A DNA stretch of 64,000 bases from Zhengitettix transpicula (lineage: Eukaryota > Arthropoda > Insecta > Orthoptera > Tetrigidae): the NCBI GenBank assembly GCA_037074705.1, contig CM073590.1, positions 217,402,746 through 217,466,745 of the forward strand. Reading direction: 5' to 3'. Positions within the stretch are counted from its first letter, which is position 1; each line of letters starts with the position of its first letter. The position numbers and the translations under genes were made by a program. The notes beneath the pieces are model-generated. The model was not told the origin of the DNA. It saw nothing but the letters and a program-made list of their open reading frames with translations, and made no database searches. Below are positions 1-11,800 of this stretch, one piece after another.

Positions 1-378
1 TTAGATTTTTTTATGATTTATCCAATAAATATTCGTTTCACTTCCCATCCATTTATTAGCTGATGCTGAACAAATGGGTGATCAAGTTGCCTGTTGCTTG
101 AGTTAAGAGTGTGGAAGCATCCACTTCAAACAAGCTGTCAATTGTTTAGTTCCAGATTAGATTTTGATCTGTCTAACCCCCTAGAATATTAACAGATATG
201 ACTTCATTTAGAGAATATTTGTTGAAGGAGAACCAAGTTTGTTCAGTAGACTATTATAACTGCTTAGGAGTCATTGACTTGGAACTACATCTGCAGATGG
301 TTGAGAATTAATTTGCAGTTTCTCTAGTTTTCTGTTTGTGAGGTCCTCTCACAATACCGAGTGTATGCCACATACTTT

Positions 379-683
379 GACGTTGGTATATATTATGAAT
401 GACGATGGCTCAAGGACCGAATCCTGCACATGCCACTGCTTTCATTATTACCTCATTTTACTAGTTTTGTTCTGCCAGGTAAGTATGTTTCAAAGAGCCT
501 CAATGTATATTCATAGATAACCCACATTGTGCAGTTTTGCAGAAGGATCTTATGTTGTACTGTTTCGAAGACCTTGCTCAAGTTCAGATATTCTGTTAGA
601 ATTAGATATTTCCATTTAAAAGCATGTATGAATTCCTTTTGGAATTTAGATACTACCCAATCAGATACCATGTGGATCTGCAA
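379..683 (-). pseudogene. Decayed LINE reverse transcriptase fragment
   Basis: Read on the minus strand, an open stretch contains LNLSKVFETVQHKILL, matching the LDLSKAFDTVxHxxLL block of non-LTR reverse transcriptases. It is followed by LRLFETYLPGRT, which matches the usual xxWFxSYLxxRxQ block. After a stop and a frame change the sequence reads VQDSVLEPSSFIIYTN, a degraded VPQGSVLGPLLFxIYIND block. Only these three blocks are visible. The catalytic YADD box and endonuclease were not found nearby. This is a 5'- and 3'-truncated dead copy, probably Jockey-like in type, although the clade is an inference from these short blocks. Confidence 0.6.
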
Positions 684-1439
684 AAGTGCATTGCAGTACT
701 AAAGATGTATCATTACTCTGCCTTTCAGTACATATTTTTCTAGTTTAAACATAATGGGCACAAGTGTACTTGGGCAAATACAACATAAATCCTGTTCCTT
801 TGCCATTTTTCTTGTTGACCGAAATATGTAGATATATTCATTACTCTAATCCATTCAGTGATTAATCTTATATTTATTACAACCAGGGAAATCTATTATC
901 TCTACTTAGGTGGTTTTAGTAGTTGTGAAGACTGTTATATTTAAGGTTTAAATTTGACTTACTATTCTTAAGATTTCCCCAATAGTTACAGGTGCTAGGT
1001 AAGTAGATGCTCAGGTTAAAATGACTTACAAACTGTAATCAAACAAATGTTCATACAATGGTTTTCCTAGGAACATTCTAACACTAGATGTAATTCAATC
1101 TTCTGGTAAACATACAAATAAATAGTATCCAGACATATTTTAAAAGTCCTACAGATAACACAGCAGACAGGTACAAACAGGAATAGTTAAGTATTAATAT
1201 TGGCTACCTCAATGGATACAGATTCTCACAAAGTGATGTAGTTATAAAATCAATTAATATGTTTAAATCACAAAATAAACCTCTGGAGAATAATATAATT
1301 CAGAAGATAAAATGTTAAGGTGGAAGGTGTACCAATAAAGTAGCTGGATAATATTTATTTAATTTATATTCAAAAGATGATTTCTTTCTAGAGAAGAACA
1401 AATATATTTTTGATTTGTTTGCTGCAGTAAGTCTGCTGC

Positions 1440-1625
1440 CACAAAACCTAGTCAGGGCAGGGAGTCAGTAATGTTGTGTCCTTACCTCCAGTCATCAGAA
1501 TGGCATGGGACAATAATAGCGAACCCGACCTACCTGATGTAGGCATCTCTAGGGTTTACCTGTAGATAACATTTATGTGCATGCAGGGGGTTCTGGATAA
1601 TCCTTGGATATCTAGTTGAGTTGTG
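1440..1625. repeat. Short interspersed repeat related to 58.66-58.87 kb
   Basis: This stretch shares a series of short blocks in the same order with the region around 58720-58860: GGGACAA, then a CTACCTGATG block followed by AGG, then GGGTTT, and finally CCTTGGATA. Both copies are GC-richer than their surroundings. The similarity was judged by eye and is interrupted by many differences, so this is an old dispersed repeat of unknown class. Confidence 0.45.
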
Positions 1626-2784
1626 AACATCAGCCCTTTGTATACCTCTGTTATATAAGAAAGTGACCACAATGAGAATTCCACTGAAATAGCCTATTTA
1701 TTTTTTAAAATGTAAAAATATATACGAAATTTACCTCGGAATAAAACATTTTGGCTACTTGTAGGAAACTCAGATTGTTGTGTGCATAGAAAATATTTTA
1801 TAGCATTTCTATAATGACGTTTTCAGATAGCACACTTACTTTACTAGAGTTCCTGTTGATAGCATTAAAATTATCAGGCAGGAAATAACTGAAAATAAAC
1901 TTAAGTATTATCTTTTTATTCATTTCATCCTTTTAAAATTTGGAATTTATGAGAAATTACATAGTAACTAAGTATATAATTAGAACTTTTTATTGACTTA
2001 ATAATAGGGAACTCCTACACTTCTCCATACCCACCCTCTTCCCAATAGTATTTTTTTTTATTTTGAACACTGTGAAATGTATCAGTAAATATTTTTGGAA
2101 AATTATTCATCAGACAATGGTGTACCCTTAGACTTTCTAATTATTGTGTAATAATACCATATTTTGATATGTCTCTCAAATGAATGTTTGACATAATTTT
2201 TCAATTTATTTGTTTGCCAGCCACTGTTTTATAGAGCATATAGGCATTTTAGACCATTCAAACCTTATAAATGACTTTAGGGGTTGTAAATAACCACATT
2301 CACTACGGCAAGAAAAAATTATATATTTTTACAATACCAACAAACCAAACAATGTTTAAGGAAGTAAGCTCATATGGCTGACAGGAAAATTATACTTGTA
2401 TCATTAGCTCCTCATAAAAAAGGTTGTAAATAGTAATCACCTTATTTTATTTGGATAATTATTTTTATTAAATTGGCAAGAGGTGACATTTTATTTTTAA
2501 CTAACTGGAACTGCCCAGATATTAATTTATATTAGCCTTGATAATGAATTGATATTAATCTATTGGAACACATTTCATTTAATCAGCATCACTTTTTTGT
2601 AACATTTGCTTCTTCATGTTCCCCTCCCTAATATATACCAATAGATGGTGGGGGGTGGACAACTTCATCTTAAACAATATTATGACAGAGTACTTTAACC
2701 AGCCCAAAGATTCACCTGGTGTCTTAAATGAAACACGGTACCTTAAGAGTGTCTAGTCTTATTGCATTAAGAATAATTAAATAT

Positions 2785-3160
2785 ACCTGTAATGGTTTAA
2801 TCAAGTGTAAAAAATATCCCTGGTTCAAAGAAAGAGTAAAAAACATACATGTCATTCCTTAAGTCAAAATTATTCCAGTGCATTTTAGGGGTGCAAATAC
2901 TTTCAGTAATTTAAGGAGTCAAGAATATTTCTGGTACCTTAAGGGAACCAAATACGTTATAGAATTCACAAATACCCCGATTATTTTAATTCAGTCAAAT
3001 ATACTACCAGTCCCTTAAGCAAGACAAAAACTTTCCTGATTCCTTTACGGAGTGAAAAATATCAGTCCCTTAATATAGTCAAAACATACTGACAGTACCA
3101 AAAGACACTTCAAAATTACAGCGCCTAAACAAGCAAAGCAAAAGAAGACTACATGTATAA
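2785..3160. repeat. Diverged minisatellite, period about 28-30 bp
   Basis: About ten to twelve imperfect head-to-tail units share a pattern of roughly CAGTnCCTTAAGGnAGTC followed by an A-rich stretch and TATTTC. Good examples begin near 2850, 2905, 3008 and 3061. An isolated similar unit occurs near 3295. Units differ considerably, so the array is old. Nothing suggests coding or a CRISPR: unit length drifts and there are no unique spacers. Confidence 0.6.
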
Positions 3161-4553
3161 ACTGTGAAATATATCATGCCCAAAACTGCATGAAAATACA
3201 AATGTCCATAACAAAACTAGGTCTAGATTTGAAATAAAGTTTATATTTGCACATTGTACACTTTTCCATTAATAATAAAGAAGCAAGAATATTTCCCTGT
3301 ACCTTAAAGGCATTAAAAATTCCACTCAGAGGCTTTAGGGGTTTCTGAATCCTAGTTTTTGTTCGTAGTAACAAGTACAATATTTGGTAGAAATTGCACA
3401 CCTGTCTACGATTGTTTGTGGAACTTATTTCTCATAGAGGCTGAACTACAACTTTACCACCATGTTGAATTATCAGAATTAAACTCAGCAACTTTCATAA
3501 CCCCAGATTAAACATCTTGGATAGAACAAACATACTATTTTATAGATAGTTGTTTTCATCTAGACAAGTTAATATGGCCAATCATGAATAATTAACTAAA
3601 AATTTTAAAATTATACATTACTAGAGTGCAATATTTTTTCATCACTGCGCTACATCTCAGCCACCTCTCTCCCTGCTATATTACCCTGTGGGTTTGACTT
3701 TGTCCATATTGTTGCCTAATCAGGGACTAACACTCTTTGAAATAAATCTTGCTAAATGTTTTCTACCACCTGAAATGTTATAGTAAATCACAATCAACTG
3801 GTGCTGACAGCTCAATTTTACACATTCATTTTAATCTTATTGGATAGAAGATTTCAACATAACCACTACAACAATTACCACTATAATAAAATTTGAGGAT
3901 GTTGGGTCCAGGACTTTACCTAGACTGTAAGATATGCTGGAAGAAAAGTTCCCAAAGATGGAGTTCAGCATCCAACAAGTTGGAGGTAAGGCTTTATATC
4001 AACTAATTTAGATAAATAACTTGGTAAAAAATTTAAATTATAAACTTTATAACTGTACTTAATAATAGTTGGACATTTTTGACAGAATTCACTGAATTGA
4101 AGCTCCAGATATCAGGTTTTTTAACATGCACTCAAAATTTTATGCACTCTAAATTTTCACATTTGAATTAATAGACTACAATAAATTTTATCAAATTTTA
4201 GTACATATTGAAAAAAATATTTACAGTATATTTTGTAATTTATTTACATTTATTAGCACCCAAAATCTATATACAATACTGACTCTCTAATATTTGCAAC
4301 ATTAACCTTACAACCACAAAAGATTTGAACGTATGTCTACTTTACATTACCTAGTTCATTATGTGTTTCTAAATGCATAAATTAGAAGTATATTACAATT
4401 TACATATCACACACTGACTGTGTTCACAGATAAAGAATATATGGAATGTCAAATATTAATTTACTGACTTATGATAAAACAATACTGTAATAGACATTAC
4501 ATTGTTGAAATGTGACAAAGTTCTGTGATTGTGAACACAGACACTTGAAAAAT

Positions 4554-5300
4554 TTATTGTACTGGACTTCCCTGAAACATAATTAATCCTTCATTAATTT
4601 AGAGTATATAATTAATTTGAAGTATATCATATTATATAGTATATTTTTGCAAGGCCAAATATTTAAACAAAATCATAAAAAGCTGTCTTACCCATTCTCT
4701 GGCCATCAAAAGAATTGTTTTATTTGTAAGTTTTGGTCCAATGAGAGGATTCATTTGAGCCATGTAACAACACAGCCAGCTGTTTAATAATTAAAACAAA
4801 ATCAGTAAGCATATCAAACAACTCCAGAGAAACACACATTTATTGATGTACTTACAATAACCAACAAGTTGCTCCTGTTAAGATGAGGATTAGCTGTAAA
4901 ATCCTGAAATTTGAAGCATTTCATTAAAAATTATTTTAATATATTTACTTTAAAATTATAAATATCAAACTTAAAATATGTAAAATTTATTTCTGAAATT
5001 ATTGTTCAAGCATTTATTATATTTAACATAACCATGTTAATCTATATCATAAAAAATATTACAATTCTTCTTTAGCAATCAGTACACATCCTTTTAGAAA
5101 GAATACAATAGTAAATATATTGATAATTTATTTAAAAATTGGGTGATTTACTCTTTAAGAAATAGTTGGTGGATAACAAAAATAAAAACTTGTTTAACTC
5201 ACCCTCTATTCGGCCCTTTGGGAACAACAATTGGCAACACTATACCAACTACTCCCCAAATGGCAGTAAATACTATTAATGGAATGGCTGCAGCTCCCAT
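4554..5300 (-). CDS. ATP6V0E (VhaM9.7-like): V-type proton ATPase subunit e (V0 sector)
   Basis: This small hydrophobic subunit belongs to the membrane V0 sector of the proton-pumping V-ATPase. The exons on the minus strand are 5300-5203, 4903-4856, 4779-4692 and 4571-4554. They give 252 nt, or 83 residues plus stop, close to the 80-odd residues usual for the family. The protein begins [16 protein letters not shown], continues with VPKGPNRG and a second hydrophobic stretch ending [14 protein letters not shown], then NPLIGPKL and AREW. These are family hallmarks: the KGPN loop between two membrane helices (about residues 6-26 and 34-56) and the AQMNPLIGP motif. Donor sites read GTGAGT, GTAAGT and GTAAGA. 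The last exon, encoding only GSPVQ, was chosen for its TTATGTTTCAG acceptor and correct phase, and is the least certain part. The gene is divergent from CCT7. Confidence 0.9.
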
Positions 5301-5858
5301 ACTTAAAATGTAATCCTACTTATTTCAGCAGACAAGCAGTACCCTTGCTCTCAATTTCAGAGGAACATCATATGACCAGTGACGTACAACGTACCTAGTG
5401 TCCTTTGTTTCATCGCAGGTATATTATATTTTCATAATTGTTATTCTATTTCATCCTCCGCTCTTTTGATAGTTATCAAAAGAATTTACAATACAGAAAT
5501 TACATATAATTTAAGTTAATATATATTTACTTATATATAAGAGATTCATGTTATCTTAAAATAACTCGAGAAAAAATTCTCATTTATTTAAAATTTTAAT
5601 GAGAGTTTGCTAGTGACCAATACTTCTTCTAATATTTTCATGTATTGTAAAAAGTAATTTAATAAAGAATGGATAAAAAAGATAGCAATTCAGATCCAAA
5701 AAAAGGTCATAAATAAAGGTAAATTTGTTAGATGGCGGCCCTGTATCTAGATCCGTATATGGTCTTGTTTCTGGAGTCGCACGAAAAACAAAACACTGTA
5801 AAACAGCGCTTTGTTACATTCCGGATCGTGGGTAGCGGTGTGAACTTACAATTAAAAA
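5301..5858. promoter_or_regulatory. Divergent promoter region, V-ATPase e / CCT7
   Basis: The 558 bp between the two start codons must hold both 5' UTRs and promoters. No canonical TATA box was assigned. An ATGGCGGC element at 5732-5739 matches the core of the YY1/Pho-type site common just downstream of housekeeping transcription starts. It also creates an ATG that is out of frame with the proposed CCT7 start. If transcription begins upstream of 5732, this ATG would be an upstream start codon. Confidence 0.5.
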
Positions 5859-8800
5859 ATGGTAAATCAGTCTATAAAAATAGCATCCTTCAAATTCAGC
5901 GTGACAGTTTTACTTATATTTAAAGTTTATTTTCAATTTATTACGTACAGATAATTATTTAATGTATGCAATTTCCTGTACCGGTTTAAAGTTTAAAAGA
6001 ATTGTCATTTTGTTTGACAAACATAATTTTAAGTAATATTAGAATTAATATTAGGCCAGGGTTTCCAAAATTCTTCAAATATTGTAAAATATATTTGGGA
6101 TAAGCATAGAGCAAAATCTCGCTACTTTATAATTATAAACGTGTCTTCATTTTATCAAGTTTCTGCATTTTAAGAACTTAGTATTGTTTTATTGAGTAGC
6201 CGAAAAGTGTTTTCTTAATACTTGTTCCTGTAATATATTTCGATGTTTTACATGGCATCAGATTTACAATTATAAACGGAATCTATGTACAATAAAAATA
6301 TTGTTTTATTTCAGCAACCTCAAATAATACTCTTAAAGGAGGGAACTGAGAATTCCCAAGGGAAACCTCAGTTGGTATCCAATATAAATGCATGTCAAGC
6401 TGTGGTAGATGCAGTTCGAACTACTCTTGGACCAAGAGGAATGGATAAATTAATTGTAGATTCAAATGGAAAGTCAACTATATCAAATGATGGTGCCACC
6501 ATTATGAAGTTGCTGGATATTGTACACCCTGCTGCGAAAACTCTTGTTGACATAGCAAAATCACAAGATGTTGAGGTAAATTTTGTAACTATAGATTGAC
6601 AACAATTTAATATTTTTGGTAGTACATGAACAGATCCAGTTGTCACCAACTTAAATAAGTAATATTAAAATTATTAGAAAATGAATGTCTTTCTGGTTGT
6701 AAAAAAATTGTATAGTAGTACAAACCTGGGTTGCAGTTGGTCAATGTATCTGATATAATTGTTGTTATATATGAGAAGTATATTTCTAAATACTTTTCCT
6801 TAGTATATTTTGAAAGATAACAATTGACTGAAAACTGGAGAACATTTCCATTTTTTCAGTTTTCCAACTGTAAATACATCTTGATTGATCATTCTTATAT
6901 ATATTTAATTTTTGGTAAAAAGGGCTGTTGACAGAGACGTTGATGAGTAGAAAATAACTAAAAAACAGTCTCCAAGTTTATAACTTTATTAAATAAATAG
7001 TTGGAAGCTTTCAGCTCTTTGTTATAATCATCCTGAATGAACAATAAAAACGTTACCACTTACATAAAGTATTCGTAACTTGATGTTTTAATGTAAGTGG
7101 TAATGGTTTTATTGTTCATTCAGGATGATTATAACAAAGAGTTGAAATTTTAATTTAAGGAACAGTTTTTCTATAAAATTTGAAGTGTGAAATGTTTCAA
7201 TGCTGTATTGAAATACAACACATTGTCAAGTCATCTTATGGTTGGTATTGTAGACTGACAAGGATATTTAAACGTATTGTTATATAAATATAATTCTAAC
7301 CTAATTTTTAGAGAATAAATAACCATTGTCTGTACAAGGATTTTGCTTCAAATTATGATACAGGGCGAGTGTATGGTTACCGATGTGACGTTATACCCAC
7401 CATCTTATAATGAGCCCTGAAAACATGAGAATCTACAGTGCTCTTATCAAACTCAATTGCTATTAAAAAATTAATATACTTTGTATTTTTTAGGTTGGTG
7501 ACGGAACAACAAGTGTAGTTCTTCTCGCAGGTGAATTTCTTAAACAAATGAAACCTTTTGTAGAAGAAGGGGTCCACCCCAGAGTAATCATCAAAGCTCT
7601 AAGAAAGGCATCTCAGCTTTCTGTAGATAAAATAAATTCATTGTCCGTAAAGGTTAGTGTTAAAAAATGTTTCCTTATTTTTATATAGTATTTTTCTGTT
7701 AATTAACTCAATTTAATTATCCTTTAAATATTAAAAGCTTTATTAAACACATGATGATTACGACTAGTTGAAGTTGTAAGGCTAAGAAGATAAATGAAAT
7801 TGTTTTCAGATTCAAAAAGAGAATGTTACAGAACACAGAGAATTGCTTGAAAAATGTGCAGCTACAGCTCTAAGTTCCAAACTTATAAGCCAGCAGAAAG
7901 GATTTTTTTCAAAAATGGTTGTGGATGCAGTTTTGTCTCTGGATGATTTACTTCCACTTAATATGATTGGAATAAAAAAAGTGCCAGGTGGTGCACTGGA
8001 AGTAAGTAAATGAAAATTTAGTCAATTAGCAAACTATGAAAAAGAATTTTAAAATAAATATTTTTAACTTTATTTACTACACTATTTGGCTGTTCAAAAT
8101 AAAATTTCTTTAATTCATTGAGATGACAGATAATATCAAAAACAAATTTTCGTTGAAAATTTTTATAAATTTTGAATGAGTCATTAGCAGGTATAATATT
8201 AATTTGTTCTAATTTGATAACTGAAGAGCGAACCAACATACAACAGACAAAAATAAGTGTTAAATTAAGTACTACACAACAGTTCTGCAATCCTTGTTGC
8301 TTTTCCAGGTGATTAAAAATGCTAGAACCATATAAACCACATAAACCAATAAGCAAAGCAATAAGAAGTTAAATGCAAAGACAAATGTCTGATTTAACTT
8401 CGTTATAGCTTTGAAGTTCATCATCTGGTTTGTGTGGTGTGTTGTTTTCAGGTACTTGGGTTTCTTGAATCACCTGATGAAAGCAACAAGGCTCCAGGAA
8501 ATTTTGTGTGGTATTTAATTTAACACATTTGTTAATGTTATTTATGTAATTAATGTTCTTTTAACACATATTTTATCATTTGTTCCAGGAGTCACTCCTT
8601 GTTGCAGGTGTTTCATTTAAGAAAACATTTTCCTATGCTGGTTTTGAAATGCAACCTAAAAAGTATAACAATCCCAAAATAGCTCTTCTCAACATTGAAC
8701 TTGAACTGAAGGCTGAAAGAGACAACGCAGAAATACGTGTAGAAAGTGTTAAGGAATATCAAAAAGTTGTTGATGCAGAATGGAAAATACTATATGAAAA

Positions 8801-11800
8801 ATTGGAATTAATTCACAAAAGTGGTGCTCAAGTTGTCTTATCCAAACTACCTATTGGCGATGTTGCAACACAATATTTTGCAGATAGGTATGCTATTTAT
8901 TTTTTGCTACTGATATATGTACATATTCTCAATTATTTTACTTAAGAAATGTCATTCTTAAGCTTCAAATACATATGTATTTACAGTTGCTTCTTCTGTG
9001 TTTTTAAAAACATACAAATGGGCTGGTTTTTATCCAATATGTATTTCATGTAGTAGGGTACACAAATTAATTAATAGTGTTTGGGTTTACATTCTTCAGC
9101 AGGTATGTCTTCTCACACTGGCTGTGGAATAGACTAACGATCGCACAATAAATGTCACAAATCTCTTAAAAGGAAATATTACTTTAAAATAAAATGGACA
9201 CAACCATCGTATATTCTTGTGAATGGTGCTTACTTTTTACCCAAAATTTAAACTAAAAAATGGGATACACCAAATCCACAAATTATAAGACTGTGGGTTC
9301 TAAGAACCATGCTTCATGTGTGTTGTTGATGTAATATTAGGAAGAGAAAATGAAAGGGAATTAATACAAGTTTAAAAATATGCAAGCAATTAACTAAAGT
9401 AATTCTTCCTAGAATAGCCACAATTAGTCGTAGGGTGAATTAAATCACAGTCATTATTAAACCTGTACTACTGTTCCTTTGTTAGTCTCGGAAGTGTCTT
9501 GGTATTGTTAAGAATTTGTAAGCAAAATGTGTGAATCAAGAAGTATAATAACTTTTTTTGTGGTGTTTGAAAATATATATATAATTGCAATATTGGTATA
9601 GAAAGGAAAGAGAGAGGTTGTGGCTTACCTGAAAGTGAAGTGCGGTGTTGCCATAAGGAACTGAAGGTTTAGTTCCAATTCCTTTATGGATTTTCCTAAT
9701 ATTGTATATATATTGTCAAGAGAAATTTAAAAAGTACTGAAATATTTTTTATAAACCAGTTGGCAATTTTATTATATTTTTTCAGAGATATGTTTTGTGC
9801 TGGTCGTGTGCCTGATGAAGATCTTAGACGGACTATGAAAGCTTGTGGAGGTTCTGTTATGACAACAGCACATGATTTAACTGATTCTGTCCTTGGACGA
9901 TGTGAATATTTTGAAGAAAAGCAAATGGGAAGTGAGAGGTAATATTTTGGTATAATTTGACAAGCAATTTTTCCATCAATCACCCACATTAAAGAAAGTA
10001 AAAAATTTATTAGGGAAATAAAGTTGTACTGAAGTTCTCAGTGTATCCATTAATAATTGCTAAATTTCTCATTATAATTGGGATATTATATTTAATATTT
10101 TTTATTATGAAGGGTTGATAATTTTTCCCTTAGTGTGATAACACCAACTGTATATATTGATGAGATCCAAAGTAAGTAGTTTTGCTGGAACAGACTTAAA
10201 TGACACTGTCACCTGAAACTACATGCAAATCACTTTGAATTACCTGTTGGAAGATTAGGAAGTTTTGTGCAAACTATCTCATGCCTGTTTGTGGTAAACT
10301 AGAGCTCAGACTTCTAATGTCCATAGTTACAATACTTGTCTGTTAACTGTGTGTGATGCTTTTATTTTTCCCTTACTGTAAACACTTTTCCTATTACTTT
10401 TTCAGTGTTTAAATTAATTCATACTTTTCATTTCATTATTTTAAAAGCTAGGTTCTGAGTAATTACAGGACAGGTAAAAGGGATACTGAAGATATCTAGG
10501 GATAATAAGAGCTTACCGGTTATTCATCTTTAATTTTAAAAAATATCGCTCTATAAATTTCATTATATTTGATTCTAAAACTTGGTTAACAAAAATAACT
10601 GAAATAATAGATTTTAGTGTAGTGGTTCTCAGCCTTTTTCAACCCATGTACCCCTTTTTGTGTATCATTAACTTTGTGTACCCCCAACAAAAACAATTAA
10701 AATGTGTTATATTAGTTAAAGTATAACAGTTAACACTTTTAATGTTTAATTACAAATTTATGTTTAAATTAAAAATGAGAAATTTTATATTAATGTATGA
10801 TTTATTACAAAGTTTTTATTAATCGGGCATAAAATTAAAAAGTCTCGTTAATTAGTTGTAATGCTGGGCTTGTTTTGATTTACAAAGTTCATCAATGTTT
10901 AGCTCCAGCTTGGTCAAATACAGCTGTAAATCATCATAAATATTAAGCTTGTTTCTATACTTATTCTTCTGGTGAGCTAAACTTGAAAACCCTCTTTTGC
11001 ACAAGTAAGTTGTGAACCTCAGAAGGTACTTCACAGGAATGTCTTGTTTGTGTTCTTTTTCAATACCAGTCCAGAACTTAATTAACACCATATTGCAAAA
11101 CTTTTCTTTAAGCTTTTTTTGTAATAACCAGGTAGTTACCCACAGACCGCTGGCTGAGAACCATTGATTTAGTGGTTTAAAAAGTTATTACAAATTTAAT
11201 TTTCTCTGCCTTTTATAAAATAATATATTTTCAGAAGTTTTTGACTCAATGGTACTCATTGTATTCACGTCATAATTTTCTTGATTAAAATTTTGGAAAC
11301 ATTTCTCAGGAATGATAAACAATATGCATGTTTGGTAACATGGGTAAAATTTATAAGGATGTTTGTATGTATTAAAAATTCATATCGGGAGTAGCTGTCC
11401 TATGGATAACTTGCTGTCTTGTTTGTTTTAACACACTGTTTCTCGGAATGCCTGAATTGGCCACTACTTCATGCACATGATGGTTCAGATTTGTGGAATA
11501 ACTGTGAGATCCCCAAGATGGATCAACTTGAATTTGGAGAATGGAATGATAAACTCATATTGGACAGAAACCTGAAGTAGATATTTGAGAAGTGTCTTTT
11601 GCTTCTGAACGTTTTTGTTGTGGGTGTAGAGAAAGTGTTGGTGGAGTTGAAGAATATGTGGAGGAAAGGAATAGGTTGAAAGCTGAACAATTTTAAATGT
11701 TATATAATGGAAGCTGCGAATACCAATGGTAAATTTTGATGATAAATGGGCAGTTGAAATGTCACTGTTGATACTAGTTGTTTTCTGCTATTTATTCTCC

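Larger units (their letters stand above)
1..4553. other. Intergenic region downstream of V-ATPase e
   Basis: No cellular gene was recognised here. The stretch holds a decayed LINE reverse transcriptase fragment (379-683), a short repeat also seen near 58.7 kb (about 1440-1620), and a diverged minisatellite (about 2785-3160). The part nearest 4553 should be the 3' UTR of the minus-strand V-ATPase e gene. A possible poly(A) signal overlaps the stop codon of that gene (AATAAA on the minus strand, about 4553-4558). The rest is AT-rich sequence without long open frames. Confidence 0.7.

Noticed and set aside
2785..3160. CRISPR-like array
   Set aside because: Units are continuous and diverged without unique spacers, and the window is eukaryotic.
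3174..3401. Minus-strand frame as the last exon of V-ATPase e (GNILASLL)
   Set aside because: The acceptor is weak and the surrounding sequence is a copy of the minisatellite unit. The candidate at 4571-4554 has a better acceptor and is closer.
5732..5923. 63-codon frame as the N-terminus of CCT7
   Set aside because: It is out of frame with the proposed start at 5859, resembles no chaperonin sequence, and ends before the splice acceptor. It is better seen as 5' UTR with an upstream ATG.
6285..6314. ATG at 6285 as the CCT7 start
   Set aside because: It lies in the pyrimidine-rich acceptor region directly before CAG|CAACCT and would add [10 protein letters not shown], which the family lacks. 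It remains a fallback start only.
8018..8356. 112-codon minus-strand ORF in CCT7 intron 4
   Set aside because: It overlaps the left arm of the inverted repeat pair and has no family resemblance.
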